NCBI RefSeq assembly: GCF_050937815.1
Contig: NZ_JACDIJ010000004.1
Span: 1-64,000 of the forward strand
Reading direction: 5' to 3'
From: Treponema_C sp050937815
Lineage (GTDB): Bacteria; Spirochaetota; Spirochaetia; Treponematales; Treponemataceae
Length of the DNA: 64,000 nt
Shown here: piece by piece, positions 1-8,882 of the stretch
Layout: the number at the start of each line of letters is the position of its first letter
How positions within the stretch are numbered: position 1 is the first letter of the stretch
Program-made: the position numbers and the translations under genes
The notes under the pieces: model-generated
The model's input: the letters and a program-made list of their open reading frames with translations, nothing else
Database searches by the model: none
What the model was told of the DNA's origin: nothing

Positions 1-1
1 A

Positions 2-202
2 GCCGGAATACAGGAAGGAATTCAAACAGGCATAGCACAAGGCAGAAGTGAAGGCATAGCACAAGGCAGAAGTGAGGGTATTGTTCAAGGTTCTTATCAA
101 AAAGCTCTTGAAACAGCCAAACTCATGAAGCTAAAAAATTGTGATACTGATTTTATTATGGAAATAACAGGTCTTTCCCAATCTGAAGTTGAAAAGCTGT
201 AA
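2..202 (+). CDS. Rpn-family nuclease/transposase-like protein, C-terminal end (5' end outside window)
   Basis: Open frame entering from the window edge and ending at TAA 200-202, giving 66 residues. The sequence has a Gly/Gln/Glu-rich repeat region (GIAQGRSE twice) followed by an Ala/Lys helix and the ending ITGLSQSEVEKL. The same architecture and ending (VTGLSEAEIAELS) occurs in the complete gene at 8883-9716, which carries the PD-(D/E)XK core of the Rpn/PDDEXK-transposase family, so I call this the tail of a paralogue. The catalytic region lies outside the window and cannot be judged. In the family these proteins are nucleases that promote recA-independent recombination; activity here is inferred only. 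Confidence 0.75.
   Translation, partial: AGIQEGIQTGIAQGRSEGIAQGRSEGIVQGSYQKALETAKLMKLKNCDTDFIMEITGLSQSEVEKL
29..76 (+). repeat. 24-bp in-frame tandem repeat, two units
   Basis: Two adjacent 24-bp units (29-52 and 53-76) differ only at the final base. Each encodes eight residues (GIAQGRSE) in the linker of the Rpn-like protein. The unit is a multiple of three, so copy-number change would lengthen the linker without breaking the frame. Confidence 0.85.
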
Positions 203-248
203 AACAAAAAAAACGCGTCCTACACAAAAATAGGAGATATGTTCCGCT

Positions 249-908
249 TTATTTTCGGTTTTCGCCCAGTATAAAGTAATGCCATGAGCCGTATTCTTTT
301 CCGTTTACAATCATGTCCTGCGTATGCTGCAAGTCTATAATTCTTATACCTTCAAAAAGTGCGGAAATGCTTTCGGCGTCGGCAAAAAAATGGGGAATGC
401 CGTTTTCCGGGCCGTCTTCAACCTTTATAACGGTATTTTCGTCTAAAACGGGAAAACCGGCTTCTTTATAACTCCATGCATTTTTAGAGCATAAGGTTAC
501 ATACAGTTCTCCCCCGCTTTTAACTGTCCGTTTTATTTCGCCGAGTATTTTTTGTATGCCCGCCGTATCCGTATGAGAAATAACGTGATAAGCCAAAAGG
601 CAGTCGAATGAATCGTCTGTATACGGAAGCGAAATCATATCGCCCGAACGGACGCTGATATTCAATTTTTTATCGGCCGCCTCTGCGCGCAGCGGCTCGA
701 GGGCCGAAGCCGAAAGATCAAAGGCATCAACGGTAAAACCTTGCTGCGCAAAAAAGAGCGAATGCCGCCCCAAGCCGCAGCCCAAATCAAAAAGGCGTGA
801 ATATCCTTTGCATTTCCACCGCGCAGCCAAATAATGGACGATTTGTGCCGGCTCTTTCCAAGAATCCCGATCCGCCTTGTCCCAATTCCACGCCTTATGT
901 TCGGCCAT
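249..908 (-). CDS. Class I SAM-dependent methyltransferase
   Basis: A 219-residue Rossmann-fold methyltransferase of the Methyltransf_11/25 type. Motif I (FDLGCGLGRH) is at about residues 40-49, the acidic residue after strand 2 (FDLS) at about 64, the SGDMISLP motif at about 88-95, and the post-II segment DDSFDCLLAYHV at about 98-109. No signal peptide or membrane segment, so it should be cytoplasmic. The substrate cannot be told from sequence; the short, complete domain suggests a small-molecule or tellurite-resistance/UbiE-like enzyme. ATG at 908 is preceded only by a weak purine stretch. It lies downstream of the composite repeat element at 919-1139, which occupies its whole upstream region. 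Confidence 0.85.
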   Translation of the reverse strand: MAEHKAWNWDKADRDSWKEPAQIVHYLAARWKCKGYSRLFDLGCGLGRHSLFFAQQGFTVDAFDLSASALEPLRAEAADKKLNISVRSGDMISLPYTDDSFDCLLAYHVISHTDTAGIQKILGEIKRTVKSGGELYVTLCSKNAWSYKEAGFPVLDENTVIKVEDGPENGIPHFFADAESISALFEGIRIIDLQHTQDMIVNGKEYGSWHYFILGENRK

Positions 909-918
909 GTGTTTTTCC

Positions 919-1139
919 AGGGGAGGGAAGACACTTTTTCGGATAAAAGTTTTCTTCCCTCCCCTATAACCCCTCCCATCTTCAAAAGAACCGCTTAGGG
1001 CTTAGCCAGCCCTAAGAACCCGGCCTATACAGCTGACAGCTGTATGTTCGATATTATCTTTAAATGTGAGCAATTCTTAAGAATTGCGAACCTAAAGCTA
1101 TTTTTATGCGAGTTTAGCGCACTATTTGTGCGCTAAACT
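919..1139. repeat. Composite structured intergenic element, copy A
   Basis: Non-coding element between two minus-strand genes. In order on the plus strand: hairpin 1, with a 12-13-bp perfect stem (919-931 with 953-965), a 21-nt loop and a nested ACTTTT/AAAAGT pair; a C-rich spacer; hairpin 2, with a 9-bp stem (994-1002 with 1008-1016) and loop TAGCC; a 95-nt core 1017-1111 containing palindromes TACAGCTG-a-CAGCTGTA and GCAATTCTTAAGAATTGC; and hairpin 3, with a 12-bp stem (1111-1122 with 1128-1139) and a 5-nt loop. Copy B at 10767-11016 has a nearly identical core and equal stem and loop sizes for hairpins 1 and 2, but different stem sequences. Hairpin 3 sits just past the stop of the sugar-binding gene and may also act as its transcript end. 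Confidence 0.8.
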
Positions 1140-1144
1140 TACAC

Positions 1145-2833
1145 CTACTTATACTGGCGGTCGTAGGCGGCCTGCATATTGGCAAGAACGTCCTGCAAGC
1201 GCAGCTTATCGAGGTTTTTAAGATAGGCGTCCCATTCTTTGTCGCTGTGTACGTCGAGGGTGCCGACCATAAACTTAACGGCGCTTTGGCGGATATAGTT
1301 TGCCAATTCCTGTTTAACGGTCGAAAACTTTTCGTTTTCTTCGGCGGTGTATTTGAGCGGCGGAACTTCGTTCTTTACGTTTGCATAGGGTTTGTACAGA
1401 TTGTGAGTTTCGTCGTACAATACCTTTTCGAGGTTTTTCGGTGCATAATAATCGCCGGTCAAATCGGCTGCTTGTCCCAAGCGGAAAGCGGAGGTTTCTC
1501 CGATAGTATGACCTTCGATAAAGGTTACGTTTTGCGGATCCTTATCGTTCCAAGGCTTAAGCTGTTTCCAAATGGCCTTTTTGCCGTCCAATCCCACATC
1601 GGAGGCGGAAGCCCATGCCCATGCATCGCCTTCGTTTCCGTATTTTTGCTTAAGCGTTCCTTCGGTGCTGTACATATAGTCGAAGTAGCGCAAAATAGCT
1701 TCGGCATAGGGTGTTTTGGCGGACAATACGAGGGCGCCCGTTCCCGGAGTGGGTAAAAAGTTAACCGCTTCGCGTACGCCTTTGGGGCCTTTTAAAGGAG
1801 CGATGGCCTGGAAGTGTAAAAAGCGCTCTCCGCTTAACGAAGAAAATTGACCTCTCCATCCGCCGGTTACAAAACCGACAACCGGCTGGGCGGCGCTTTC
1901 AACCAGCTGGGTAAGCTGACTTGAATCCTGTGTAAAAGAGCCGTTGTAAATAAGGCCTTCTTTATACAGTCTATTGATGTATTTAAGAGCTTCGCGGTAA
2001 GCGGCTTTATTTACGGCTGTGTCCACTTTTTTACCGTTCATCATATATCCTACATTGCCTTCGGCGCCGGCACCGGTATTCGTATCGAGGTCGCAGTAAA
2101 TAAAGGAGTTCATCAAAAAGCGTTCTACCTGATCGTTCCATCCGATGATTGAACCTGCCAAGGGAATCTCGTCTTTTTTGCCGTTGCCGTTCGGATCCTT
2201 ATCGCGCATGGCAACCAGAACCTTGTAAAAATCTTCGGTTGTTTCGGGAACTTCCAAACCGAGCTTGTCGAGGAAGGGCTTGTAGACAAACATCTTGGCG
2301 GCATTTGTACAGTGGTAACATACTTCCAAACGGGGCAAAGAATAGATGTTGCCGTCGGTCATAGTCATAAAGCCCATTGCACCGGGGAAATCCTGCAAGG
2401 CTTTGTTCAGGTTGGGCAGGGTTCCGTCCGAATAGAATTTATTTAAAGGCATAAAGAGCTTTTCTTCGGCACCGTATGTTGTTTCTTCCGCAAAGCCTAA
2501 AACACGTTCAAAGCCGAAAAAAGCGTCGGGTAAATCGCCGCTTGCCAAGGTTAAGGCGAGTTTTTCTTTTGCAGCCTGTTCGGGAACCATAATCCAATTT
2601 ACTTTAACGCCCGTTTTTTGTTCCATGAATTTGGAAAATTCGTTTGTGTTAAAGTCTTCAACACAGGGCGGCTGCGGCACCATAATATTTACGGTAATAG
2701 GTTCGGATACAACAGGATAGCTTCCCTTTGCCGTGTACTTGACCTTTGAAGCCGCGGCGGAATCTTTACCTCCGGCGGCAAACACGCATACGGCCGACAC
2801 GAGGACAATGGCCATAGTTGCAAGTTTTTTCAT
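1145..2833 (-). CDS. ABC sugar transporter, extracellular solute-binding protein (LplA/YtcQ type)
   Basis: A 562-residue secreted binding protein of the family that accompanies LplB/LplC (CUT1-like) permeases. The N-terminus MKKLATMAIVLVSAVCVFAAG is a signal peptide. A longer open frame reaches 2971, but ATG 2833 is preceded by GGAGG and begins the signal peptide, so it is the start. The mature region has the family layout, with IMVPQPP early and FGFERVLGFAE in lobe 1. It is last of three genes (permeases at 3885-4799 and 2980-3891). No ATPase gene is present, so a shared MsmK-type ATPase elsewhere probably powers it. The neighbouring alpha-L-fucosidase suggests a fucose-containing or other oligosaccharide ligand; this is inference. 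Confidence 0.87.
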   Translation of the reverse strand: MKKLATMAIVLVSAVCVFAAGGKDSAAASKVKYTAKGSYPVVSEPITVNIMVPQPPCVEDFNTNEFSKFMEQKTGVKVNWIMVPEQAAKEKLALTLASGDLPDAFFGFERVLGFAEETTYGAEEKLFMPLNKFYSDGTLPNLNKALQDFPGAMGFMTMTDGNIYSLPRLEVCYHCTNAAKMFVYKPFLDKLGLEVPETTEDFYKVLVAMRDKDPNGNGKKDEIPLAGSIIGWNDQVERFLMNSFIYCDLDTNTGAGAEGNVGYMMNGKKVDTAVNKAAYREALKYINRLYKEGLIYNGSFTQDSSQLTQLVESAAQPVVGFVTGGWRGQFSSLSGERFLHFQAIAPLKGPKGVREAVNFLPTPGTGALVLSAKTPYAEAILRYFDYMYSTEGTLKQKYGNEGDAWAWASASDVGLDGKKAIWKQLKPWNDKDPQNVTFIEGHTIGETSAFRLGQAADLTGDYYAPKNLEKVLYDETHNLYKPYANVKNEVPPLKYTAEENEKFSTVKQELANYIRQSAVKFMVGTLDVHSDKEWDAYLKNLDKLRLQDVLANMQAAYDRQYK

Positions 2834-2979
2834 AACTTTTCCTCCATAATTTTTAAGCGGTAAACGAACACCCGTTGTTAAACCGCCCGTATACTCACCG
2901 CGCATACGCACGGAAGTTTGCATTTTATTCGGCACAGCGACACGTTTCAGTGCGCCTCTGCTACTCGGCACTGCCGAGC

Positions 2980-3891
2980 TCAGCCTTTTACCGATCCTAT
3001 CATAACGCCCTTAACAAAGTGTTTTTGTACAAAGGGATATAAAACCAAAAGCGGAACGCTGGCTACCACAATGAGGGCGTACTTTATCGTTTCGGCCAAG
3101 CCCTGAGTACGGGCGGCGGCTTCAACATCCGAAAGCATACTCGGGTCGGTTCTGTTTACAATCAAGATGTTACGCAGTACAATCTGTAAGGGATACAGCT
3201 TTTTATCCTGCAAAAACACAAGGGCGTCGAAATAGCTGTTCCACAATACAACCGCGTAAAACAAAGCCAAAACCGCAATAATCGCCCCCGATAAGGGGAT
3301 GACGATTTCGAAAAAAAAGCGCAAATCCGAACATCCGTCGATTTGGGCGGCATCGTATAATTCGTTTGTAATCGTTTCCTGCAAAAAGGTACGTGCGATA
3401 ATAACGTTCCATACGTTTACGGCGTTCGGCAGCACCAAAGCCCAGCGCGTGTTGTACAATCCGATATTTTTTACAACAAGGTACAAGGGAATAAGGCCGC
3501 CCGAAAACAGCATGGTTACCATAATGAATTTGGTAACGAAGTTCCGCCCGTAAAATTCCTTACGCGAAAGCGGATAGGCAAGCAGCATCGAAAGCGACAC
3601 GCTGATAAAGGTTCCCAGCGCAACATAAATAATCGAGTTCATATAACCTGAAACGATGTCCTTATTCGCAAAAACCGCCTTATAGCTTATCGTGTCGAAG
3701 TCGACCGGAAAAAGCCATACCTTGTGTGCGATAACCGCTTGGGGCGAACTGAACGAACTCGACACAATATAGACAAGCGGATATAAGACTACTACAAAAC
3801 ACAAAAGTAAAAATACGTTGTTTATAAGGTTGAAGATACGGTCGGCGCGTATTTCGCGTACCCGTGAAACCGGTTTTGATTTATTTACCAT
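2980..3891 (-). CDS. ABC sugar transporter permease (LplC/YtcP type)
   Basis: A 303-residue inner-membrane permease with six predicted membrane segments. The cytoplasmic EAA-type loop ELYDAAQIDGCSDLRFFFEI lies at about residues 177-196, where the ATPase docks. Its start ATG (3891) overlaps the end of the upstream permease gene by 7 nt, with GGCGGA as ribosome site, so the two are translationally coupled. The 146-nt gap before the binding-protein gene has no obvious terminator. Family knowledge places it as half of the heterodimeric channel for oligosaccharide uptake. Confidence 0.9.
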   Translation of the reverse strand: MVNKSKPVSRVREIRADRIFNLINNVFLLLCFVVVLYPLVYIVSSSFSSPQAVIAHKVWLFPVDFDTISYKAVFANKDIVSGYMNSIIYVALGTFISVSLSMLLAYPLSRKEFYGRNFVTKFIMVTMLFSGGLIPLYLVVKNIGLYNTRWALVLPNAVNVWNVIIARTFLQETITNELYDAAQIDGCSDLRFFFEIVIPLSGAIIAVLALFYAVVLWNSYFDALVFLQDKKLYPLQIVLRNILIVNRTDPSMLSDVEAAARTQGLAETIKYALIVVASVPLLVLYPFVQKHFVKGVMIGSVKG

Positions 3892-4799
3892 AATCCGCCC
3901 TCATCTTTTTTTGCCTTTGCCAATTTATTGAATAAAAGAATAAGGCATACGTTTATAATCGAATTGATAACACCGATTGCCGTCGAATAACTGAAATCGC
4001 TGTTTACCAAACCCATTTTATACACATAGGTCGACATAATTTCGGCCGTTTCCAAGTTTAAGGGGTTTTGCATTAAAAAAGCTTTTTCAAAGCCCAAACT
4101 CATAACAAAGCCCATGTTCAAAATAAACATAATGACAATCGTGCTTTTTATGCCGGGTAAATCAACGTGCCATATTTTTTGAAATTTATTTACGCCGTCT
4201 ACGCGGGCGGCTTCATACAGTTCGGGGTTAATCGAAGTAAGGGCGGCAAGGTAGATAATCGCGTTGTAACCCGTGTTTTGCCACAAAGCCGACCATACAT
4301 AAATATGACGGAAGAGGCCCGGCTCGCCCATAAAGTTGCGCGCTTCCAAGCCCAAATAACCGCGTATTACGTTGAAAAGGCCGAGGGCGGGATTCATAAA
4401 CTGCATCAAAATCGAAACCATAACGACCGTCGATATAAAATACGGGGCGTAGGTTATCATTTGCACCGATTTACGCCATGCTTTACTTTGCGTTTCGTTC
4501 AACGCAAGGGCCATAATAACGGCAAGGGGAATCGACGCAAAAAGGGCGTACATACTTAAAATAAAGGTATTCCACATAATTTGCAGGGCCGACGGGTTGC
4601 TGAAAAACTTGATAAATTGATTTAAGCCGACCCAGGGACTGCCCCAAATGCCCTTAGATACACGGTACTTTTTAAAGGCAAGCAAAATACCGTACATGGG
4701 AATGTACTTGAACAAAATAAAATAAATCATCGGAAGCGCAACAATGAGGTAAAACTGCCAATGCGCGCATACTTTTTGTTTAAACTTCTTATCGAGCAT
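3885..4799 (-). CDS. ABC sugar transporter permease (LplB/YteP type)
   Basis: A 304-residue permease with about six membrane segments. The EAA loop ELYEAARVDGVNKFQKIWHV is at about residues 193-212. It is the first gene of the three-gene importer operon, which is the usual order (B permease, C permease, binding protein). The start at 4799 has only a weak ribosome site. The upstream gap (4800-4940) contains the terminator of the chemoreceptor gene, so the importer probably has its own promoter in 4800-4886, which I cannot place with certainty. Confidence 0.9.
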   Translation of the reverse strand: MLDKKFKQKVCAHWQFYLIVALPMIYFILFKYIPMYGILLAFKKYRVSKGIWGSPWVGLNQFIKFFSNPSALQIMWNTFILSMYALFASIPLAVIMALALNETQSKAWRKSVQMITYAPYFISTVVMVSILMQFMNPALGLFNVIRGYLGLEARNFMGEPGLFRHIYVWSALWQNTGYNAIIYLAALTSINPELYEAARVDGVNKFQKIWHVDLPGIKSTIVIMFILNMGFVMSLGFEKAFLMQNPLNLETAEIMSTYVYKMGLVNSDFSYSTAIGVINSIINVCLILLFNKLAKAKKDEGGLW

Positions 4800-4886
4800 A
4801 GATACAGTATTACATCGGAATGCGTATTTTGAAAGCGTCGATATTTTAAAATCGGGTATGCTTATATAAAAAGATGAGGCATTTTT

Positions 4887-4925
4887 AAAAAAACAAGGCG
4901 TTTATTATAAAAAAATAAACGCCTT
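4887..4925 (-). terminator. Intrinsic terminator of the chemoreceptor gene
   Basis: Perfect 12-bp inverted repeat (4895-4906 with 4914-4925; arms AAGGCGTTTATT) with a 7-nt loop, followed on the minus strand by seven T residues (A-run at 4887-4893). It begins 15 nt after the stop of the gene at 4941-7067. Confidence 0.9.
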
Positions 4926-4940
4926 TAATAAAATCGGGGC

Positions 4941-7067
4941 TTACACTTTAAATTTTTCCACTTCCCGTACAAGACTTTCGATACTCTGTTTATTTTTTTG
5001 CGTAATTTCATTCACTTCCTGTACGGCATTATTTATTTGAACGGCTCCGGCGGCCATTTCGTTCATGCTGCCTGTAATAATACGGGTTAAACCGTCCAGT
5101 TTATCCATCTCGTGTGCAATACCCTCACCGCCGCGCAGCATTTCGTCCGAACCTTCTTTTACTTCAACCGTTACCGCATTAATATCGCGGATTGCCGCAA
5201 GAACTTCTTTACTGCCCTTTTCCTGCTCATACATAGCTTCGGTTAAACGGCTGCTCATTGTTTTAACATTTTCGGCCAAAGAAAAAATCGCATTGAATTT
5301 TTCTTCTACGGTTTTGGAAGAAACGGAAAGCGTTTCTATTTCACCGGACAGTGTTTTTAATGTCGATGTTATCGTTTTTCCCTGCACGGAAGATTCTTCG
5401 GCAAGTTTACGGATTTCATCGGCAACAACCGCAAAACCCTTCCCCGCTTCGCCTGCATGAGCGGCTTCGATAGCCGCATTCATAGCCAATAAGTTTGTTT
5501 GACCGGCAATATGCTGAATAACATTGGAAGCTTCTATCAAACTGCCCGATTCTTCGGCAATTTTTTGCGTTATCGCATTTGAACTCGATAAGGTTTCCTT
5601 ACCTGCCGCAGTCGCGGATGCCAAATCTTTAATAACACTGTCGCTTTTACCGAGCGTCTGCGTAATCGATGCAATATTGGCAACCATTTGCTCTATTGCC
5701 GAAGAAGATTGGGCAACGCTCGCCGCTTGCGTTTCGATACTGCCGTTTAATTGCTTTATGGTACTTATAATTTCGCCGACGTTTTCGGCCGTTACGGCAA
5801 CGCTCTCGGCTTGTGTCATTGCCTGCTGTTTAATGCCGTCAATATTCGCACTGATTTGATTTATGGCGCTTGCCGTTTCGATCATATTGCTGGAAAGTTC
5901 GGTGCCTATACTTTGCATAGTTCGGGTATTTCCGCCGACAGACTTTATGGATACCCCTATTTTTTCGATTGTCCGGTTAAAATACCGCGCCAATTCGCTT
6001 ACTTCATCGTTACCCTGAATCGGCAGCCGGACGGTTAAATCGCCTTCACCTTGTGCAATATTTTTAAGCGCATCGGCGACACCTGCAACGGGCTTTACCA
6101 TTTCCCGTGCAATCAAAAAGATAATCAAAAGCACAACAGCTAAAATGATGAATCCCGTAATTACCAGTGAAAGACGCAAATCATGTATTGTTCCCAAAAA
6201 TTCTTCCACGGGAGCCATTATTACCAATGTCCAGCCGGTGGTTTTCAATTTGGCAAAAGAAGCGATATACTGTACATTTTCATACCAAAATAAATCCACA
6301 TCGGAAGCACGGGCGGAAACGGCGCTTTGTTCAAATGCGGCAAGGGTGGCAAGAGAGGAATCCTTTTGTGCCAATACCGAAGCGTTTCGCTGTTCTTTAA
6401 CCCACTGTATATCTTTATATGCAATTGTCGTTCCCGTAACTCCCAGTACATACGCTTCACCGGTTTTACCGACTACGATATCGTCAATGGATTCGGTAAG
6501 CCACAAACCGTTGACGCTTCCTGCCAAAATAGCGGCAACTCTGCGGTTTTCATCATAAATCGGAACGGCAAAAACACCTACCAAATCCCGGGAGCCGGTA
6601 CGGGAAATAAGCGGTTCGGAAAAAAAGTTTTTACCCGCAATTGCCGACTTAAACCATTCCCGGTCGCTTACCGGAATAACGACTCCGCTGTTCGTATGCC
6701 TGTTGCCCTCTATATCGGTAATATCCAATTCCAATACGGCTTCATTAAATGCTATTTCGCGTTTGAGAAATTCCGTCTTTTCAAGATATGAATACGACGG
6801 ATCCGTAAGTATCGGCATACGGGCTATTCCTTCAAAAAATTGGAAAAAAGCGGTTATTCTGCCGTCCAATATTTCCGCCGTATCGGCCGCCTTATCTATG
6901 AGATGAGTTTCGATTTTTTCCGTTACGGCTTTTCTGGCAGTTCTCACCGCTAAAACGCCTTGTATCGAACCGGCTGTAAAAACCAAAAGGCCGAAAATAA
7001 TAAGCAGCTTTTTTCGAATGGAAAACAATTTGTGCGGTGCGCCGACTTTTTTTTCTTTTGCAGTCAT
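4941..7067 (-). CDS. Methyl-accepting chemotaxis protein with extracytoplasmic Cache sensor
   Basis: A 708-residue chemoreceptor. Order: short cytoplasmic N-terminus; membrane segment about 21-41; extracytoplasmic dCache-like sensor (about 45-300, including YSYLEKTEFLKREIAFNEAV and a VPIYDENRRVAAILAGSV strand); second membrane segment about 303-325; HAMP; and a long coiled-coil signalling domain whose tip carries NLLAMNAAIEAAHAGEAGKG, the conserved CheA/CheW-binding hairpin. It would feed attractant information to the flagellar motor. Start ATG 7067 has GAGGAG upstream. It is divergent from the fucosidase gene and next to the sugar importer, which fits sugar or amino-acid sensing, but the ligand is unknown. 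It ends in a strong terminator. Confidence 0.95.
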   Translation of the reverse strand: MTAKEKKVGAPHKLFSIRKKLLIIFGLLVFTAGSIQGVLAVRTARKAVTEKIETHLIDKAADTAEILDGRITAFFQFFEGIARMPILTDPSYSYLEKTEFLKREIAFNEAVLELDITDIEGNRHTNSGVVIPVSDREWFKSAIAGKNFFSEPLISRTGSRDLVGVFAVPIYDENRRVAAILAGSVNGLWLTESIDDIVVGKTGEAYVLGVTGTTIAYKDIQWVKEQRNASVLAQKDSSLATLAAFEQSAVSARASDVDLFWYENVQYIASFAKLKTTGWTLVIMAPVEEFLGTIHDLRLSLVITGFIILAVVLLIIFLIAREMVKPVAGVADALKNIAQGEGDLTVRLPIQGNDEVSELARYFNRTIEKIGVSIKSVGGNTRTMQSIGTELSSNMIETASAINQISANIDGIKQQAMTQAESVAVTAENVGEIISTIKQLNGSIETQAASVAQSSSAIEQMVANIASITQTLGKSDSVIKDLASATAAGKETLSSSNAITQKIAEESGSLIEASNVIQHIAGQTNLLAMNAAIEAAHAGEAGKGFAVVADEIRKLAEESSVQGKTITSTLKTLSGEIETLSVSSKTVEEKFNAIFSLAENVKTMSSRLTEAMYEQEKGSKEVLAAIRDINAVTVEVKEGSDEMLRGGEGIAHEMDKLDGLTRIITGSMNEMAAGAVQINNAVQEVNEITQKNKQSIESLVREVEKFKV

Positions 7068-7129
7068 ACGGGGTACTCCTCTGAGTAAGAAATCTTTTTG
7101 TGTAACGGAGCCGAAAAACTCCGTAACAC

Positions 7130-7158
7130 AAAATAAAAAAAAACAAAAAAATTGTCAA
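7130..7158 (-). promoter_or_regulatory. Sigma70-type promoter of the chemoreceptor gene
   Basis: Minus strand: -35 TTGACA (7153-7158), 17-nt A/T spacer, -10 TATTTT (7130-7135). The leader that follows can form a near-perfect hairpin, GTGTTACGGAG / CTCCGTTACAC with one mismatch (about 7097-7129), before the ribosome site. Confidence 0.6.
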
Positions 7159-7280
7159 CTAAGCTCTTTTCGGAATACACGGCACAGCATGCCGCATAAA
7201 AAGCGGTATCGTGTGCAAGCCTTATTAAGGGGCGTTTTTTTTAAAACAGGTCATTTACCGAAAAAAACATTTTGCCCCTG

Positions 7281-7307
7281 TTGCATAATGTAAAATAAGC
7301 TTATAAT
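7281..7307 (+). promoter_or_regulatory. Possible promoter of the fucosidase gene
   Basis: TTGCAT (7281-7286) and TATAAT (7302-7307) are separated by 15 nt, shorter than ideal. A second TATAAT at 7334-7339 has no good -35. The rest of the 293-nt gap 7068-7360 shows no further element I can name. Confidence 0.4.
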
Positions 7308-7360
7308 ACGGTTACGGTTTATATTGAATCGATTATAATAAGCGTTATTCGGAGCATACT

Positions 7361-8818
7361 ATGAAAAAAAACTTATATTCGGCCGAACAGCTGCATAGAA
7401 TACAAAACTGGCAAAATCTGCAATTCGGCATGTTTATTCACTTCGGACTTTATTCGCTTGCAGGCGGCTGTTGGAAGGGTAAGCCCGTAAAACGGGGTTA
7501 TTGCGAGCAAATACTTTCGCACGGGGAACTTCCGAAAGCCGACTACGAAGCGTTAATGCACGAGTTCCGTATACCGGACTTTAACGCCGAGGATATCGCC
7601 CGCCTTGCAAAAGCGGCCGGCATGCGCTATATAGTGCTCACCTCAAAACACCACGACGGCTTTTGCCTGTTTAATACAAAGACAACCGATTACAATTCCG
7701 TGAACGCCGCATGTAAGCGCGACATCGTTGCCGAACTTGCCGCCGCCTGTAAAAAAGAAGGTCTTGCATTCGGCTTGTATTTTTCGCTCATCGACTGGCA
7801 CTGCCCCGATGCCCTCCCGATAAGCGCCCATAATTCCGACCGAATACCGCCGAAACACCACGAATACAATCTCGCCCAATTAACCGAATTGTTGACGAAT
7901 TACGGCGCTATCTGCGAGTTATGGCTCGATATGGGACACCCGACGGCCGAACAGTCAACAGAAATAAAAAAGCTTGTTCATTCGCTTCAAAAGCATATTA
8001 TGATTAACGGCCGTATATGGAACGATATGGGCGACTTTGCAACCATGCCCGATAACGAACTACCGGAATTGCCCTTGGACGAATACGAATTGAATGTGCC
8101 ATGGCAAACGCCTGCTTCGATTTATAAAGAAACATGGGGCTATAAAAGTTGGCAGGAACGCGGCAGTGCGGACGAAAAAACGGCGGAATTAACCGAAAGC
8201 CTGCGCCGGGTGGTATCGGGCGGCGGCAATTATTTATTGAACATAGGGCCGGACAATACGGGAAGGGTTATTCCCTTTGAAAAAGAAGTATTGGAAGGCA
8301 TAGGCCGCTCTTTAAAAGAAAGCCCCCTACCCGTCCGCGATTTTACCGGTTCGGTTTTCGGCCCGTCCGCTGCCGGCGGTGCCCAAAACTCCTCTGCAGG
8401 AGAATCGGACAGCGGAGCACGGCAGTCTCCCCTTATTAAAGCCGAAAAAGACGGTTCCTTTATACTGAATAAGTGCACAAACCTGTTCCGCTATACGGGC
8501 GAAGAATATTACGGCTTGCGCCCCATTGTAACCGGTAAGCGCTGGCGCTTGGAAACACCGCCCGAAAACACCGATCGCACCCGTATCTTGGGCTGGAAAT
8601 GCGTTTCACCCCTCAAAGAAGACATTAAACTGTGCTTTGAAGATGACGATACGCGCATATATTTTCCGCTGCGCAAGGGAAAAACGCGCGGTATTATACA
8701 CTCCGAATACCGCTTGCCGAACCGCCCTATAAGCGTTTTGGAGCTTTCAACCGTCGGCAGCCCCCTGGAACGCGGAGCACTTATCCCGGACAGCATTGTG
8801 TTGACTTTGGAAGGGTAA
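7361..8818 (+). CDS. Alpha-L-fucosidase, glycoside hydrolase family 29
   Basis: A 485-residue enzyme with the GH29 TIM barrel. Near the N-terminus is the FGMFIHFGLYS motif, then YIVLTSKHHDGFCLF, GLYFSLIDWH, and ELWLDMG, in which Asp190 fits the catalytic nucleophile. A C-terminal beta domain follows. It removes terminal alpha-linked L-fucose from glycans. There is no signal peptide, so it should act in the cytoplasm on imported oligosaccharides, consistent with the importer at 1145-4799. A low-complexity Ala/Gly/Ser stretch (about 340-355) links barrel and tail. A short decayed copy of residues about 371-392 lies at 9808-9891. Confidence 0.93.
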   Translation: MKKNLYSAEQLHRIQNWQNLQFGMFIHFGLYSLAGGCWKGKPVKRGYCEQILSHGELPKADYEALMHEFRIPDFNAEDIARLAKAAGMRYIVLTSKHHDGFCLFNTKTTDYNSVNAACKRDIVAELAAACKKEGLAFGLYFSLIDWHCPDALPISAHNSDRIPPKHHEYNLAQLTELLTNYGAICELWLDMGHPTAEQSTEIKKLVHSLQKHIMINGRIWNDMGDFATMPDNELPELPLDEYELNVPWQTPASIYKETWGYKSWQERGSADEKTAELTESLRRVVSGGGNYLLNIGPDNTGRVIPFEKEVLEGIGRSLKESPLPVRDFTGSVFGPSAAGGAQNSSAGESDSGARQSPLIKAEKDGSFILNKCTNLFRYTGEEYYGLRPIVTGKRWRLETPPENTDRTRILGWKCVSPLKEDIKLCFEDDDTRIYFPLRKGKTRGIIHSEYRLPNRPISVLELSTVGSPLERGALIPDSIVLTLEG

Positions 8819-8882
8819 CGGTAAAAAGAACGATAAAACGGTAGAATATGTGAGGATACGAGCCTATACGGTTCGCCCGATT

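Noticed and set aside
919..1139. Integron attC site
   Set aside because: Treponema denticola has an integron, so I checked. The RYYYAAC/GTTRRRY ends are absent, hairpins are perfect and not bulged, and no intI gene is in the window.
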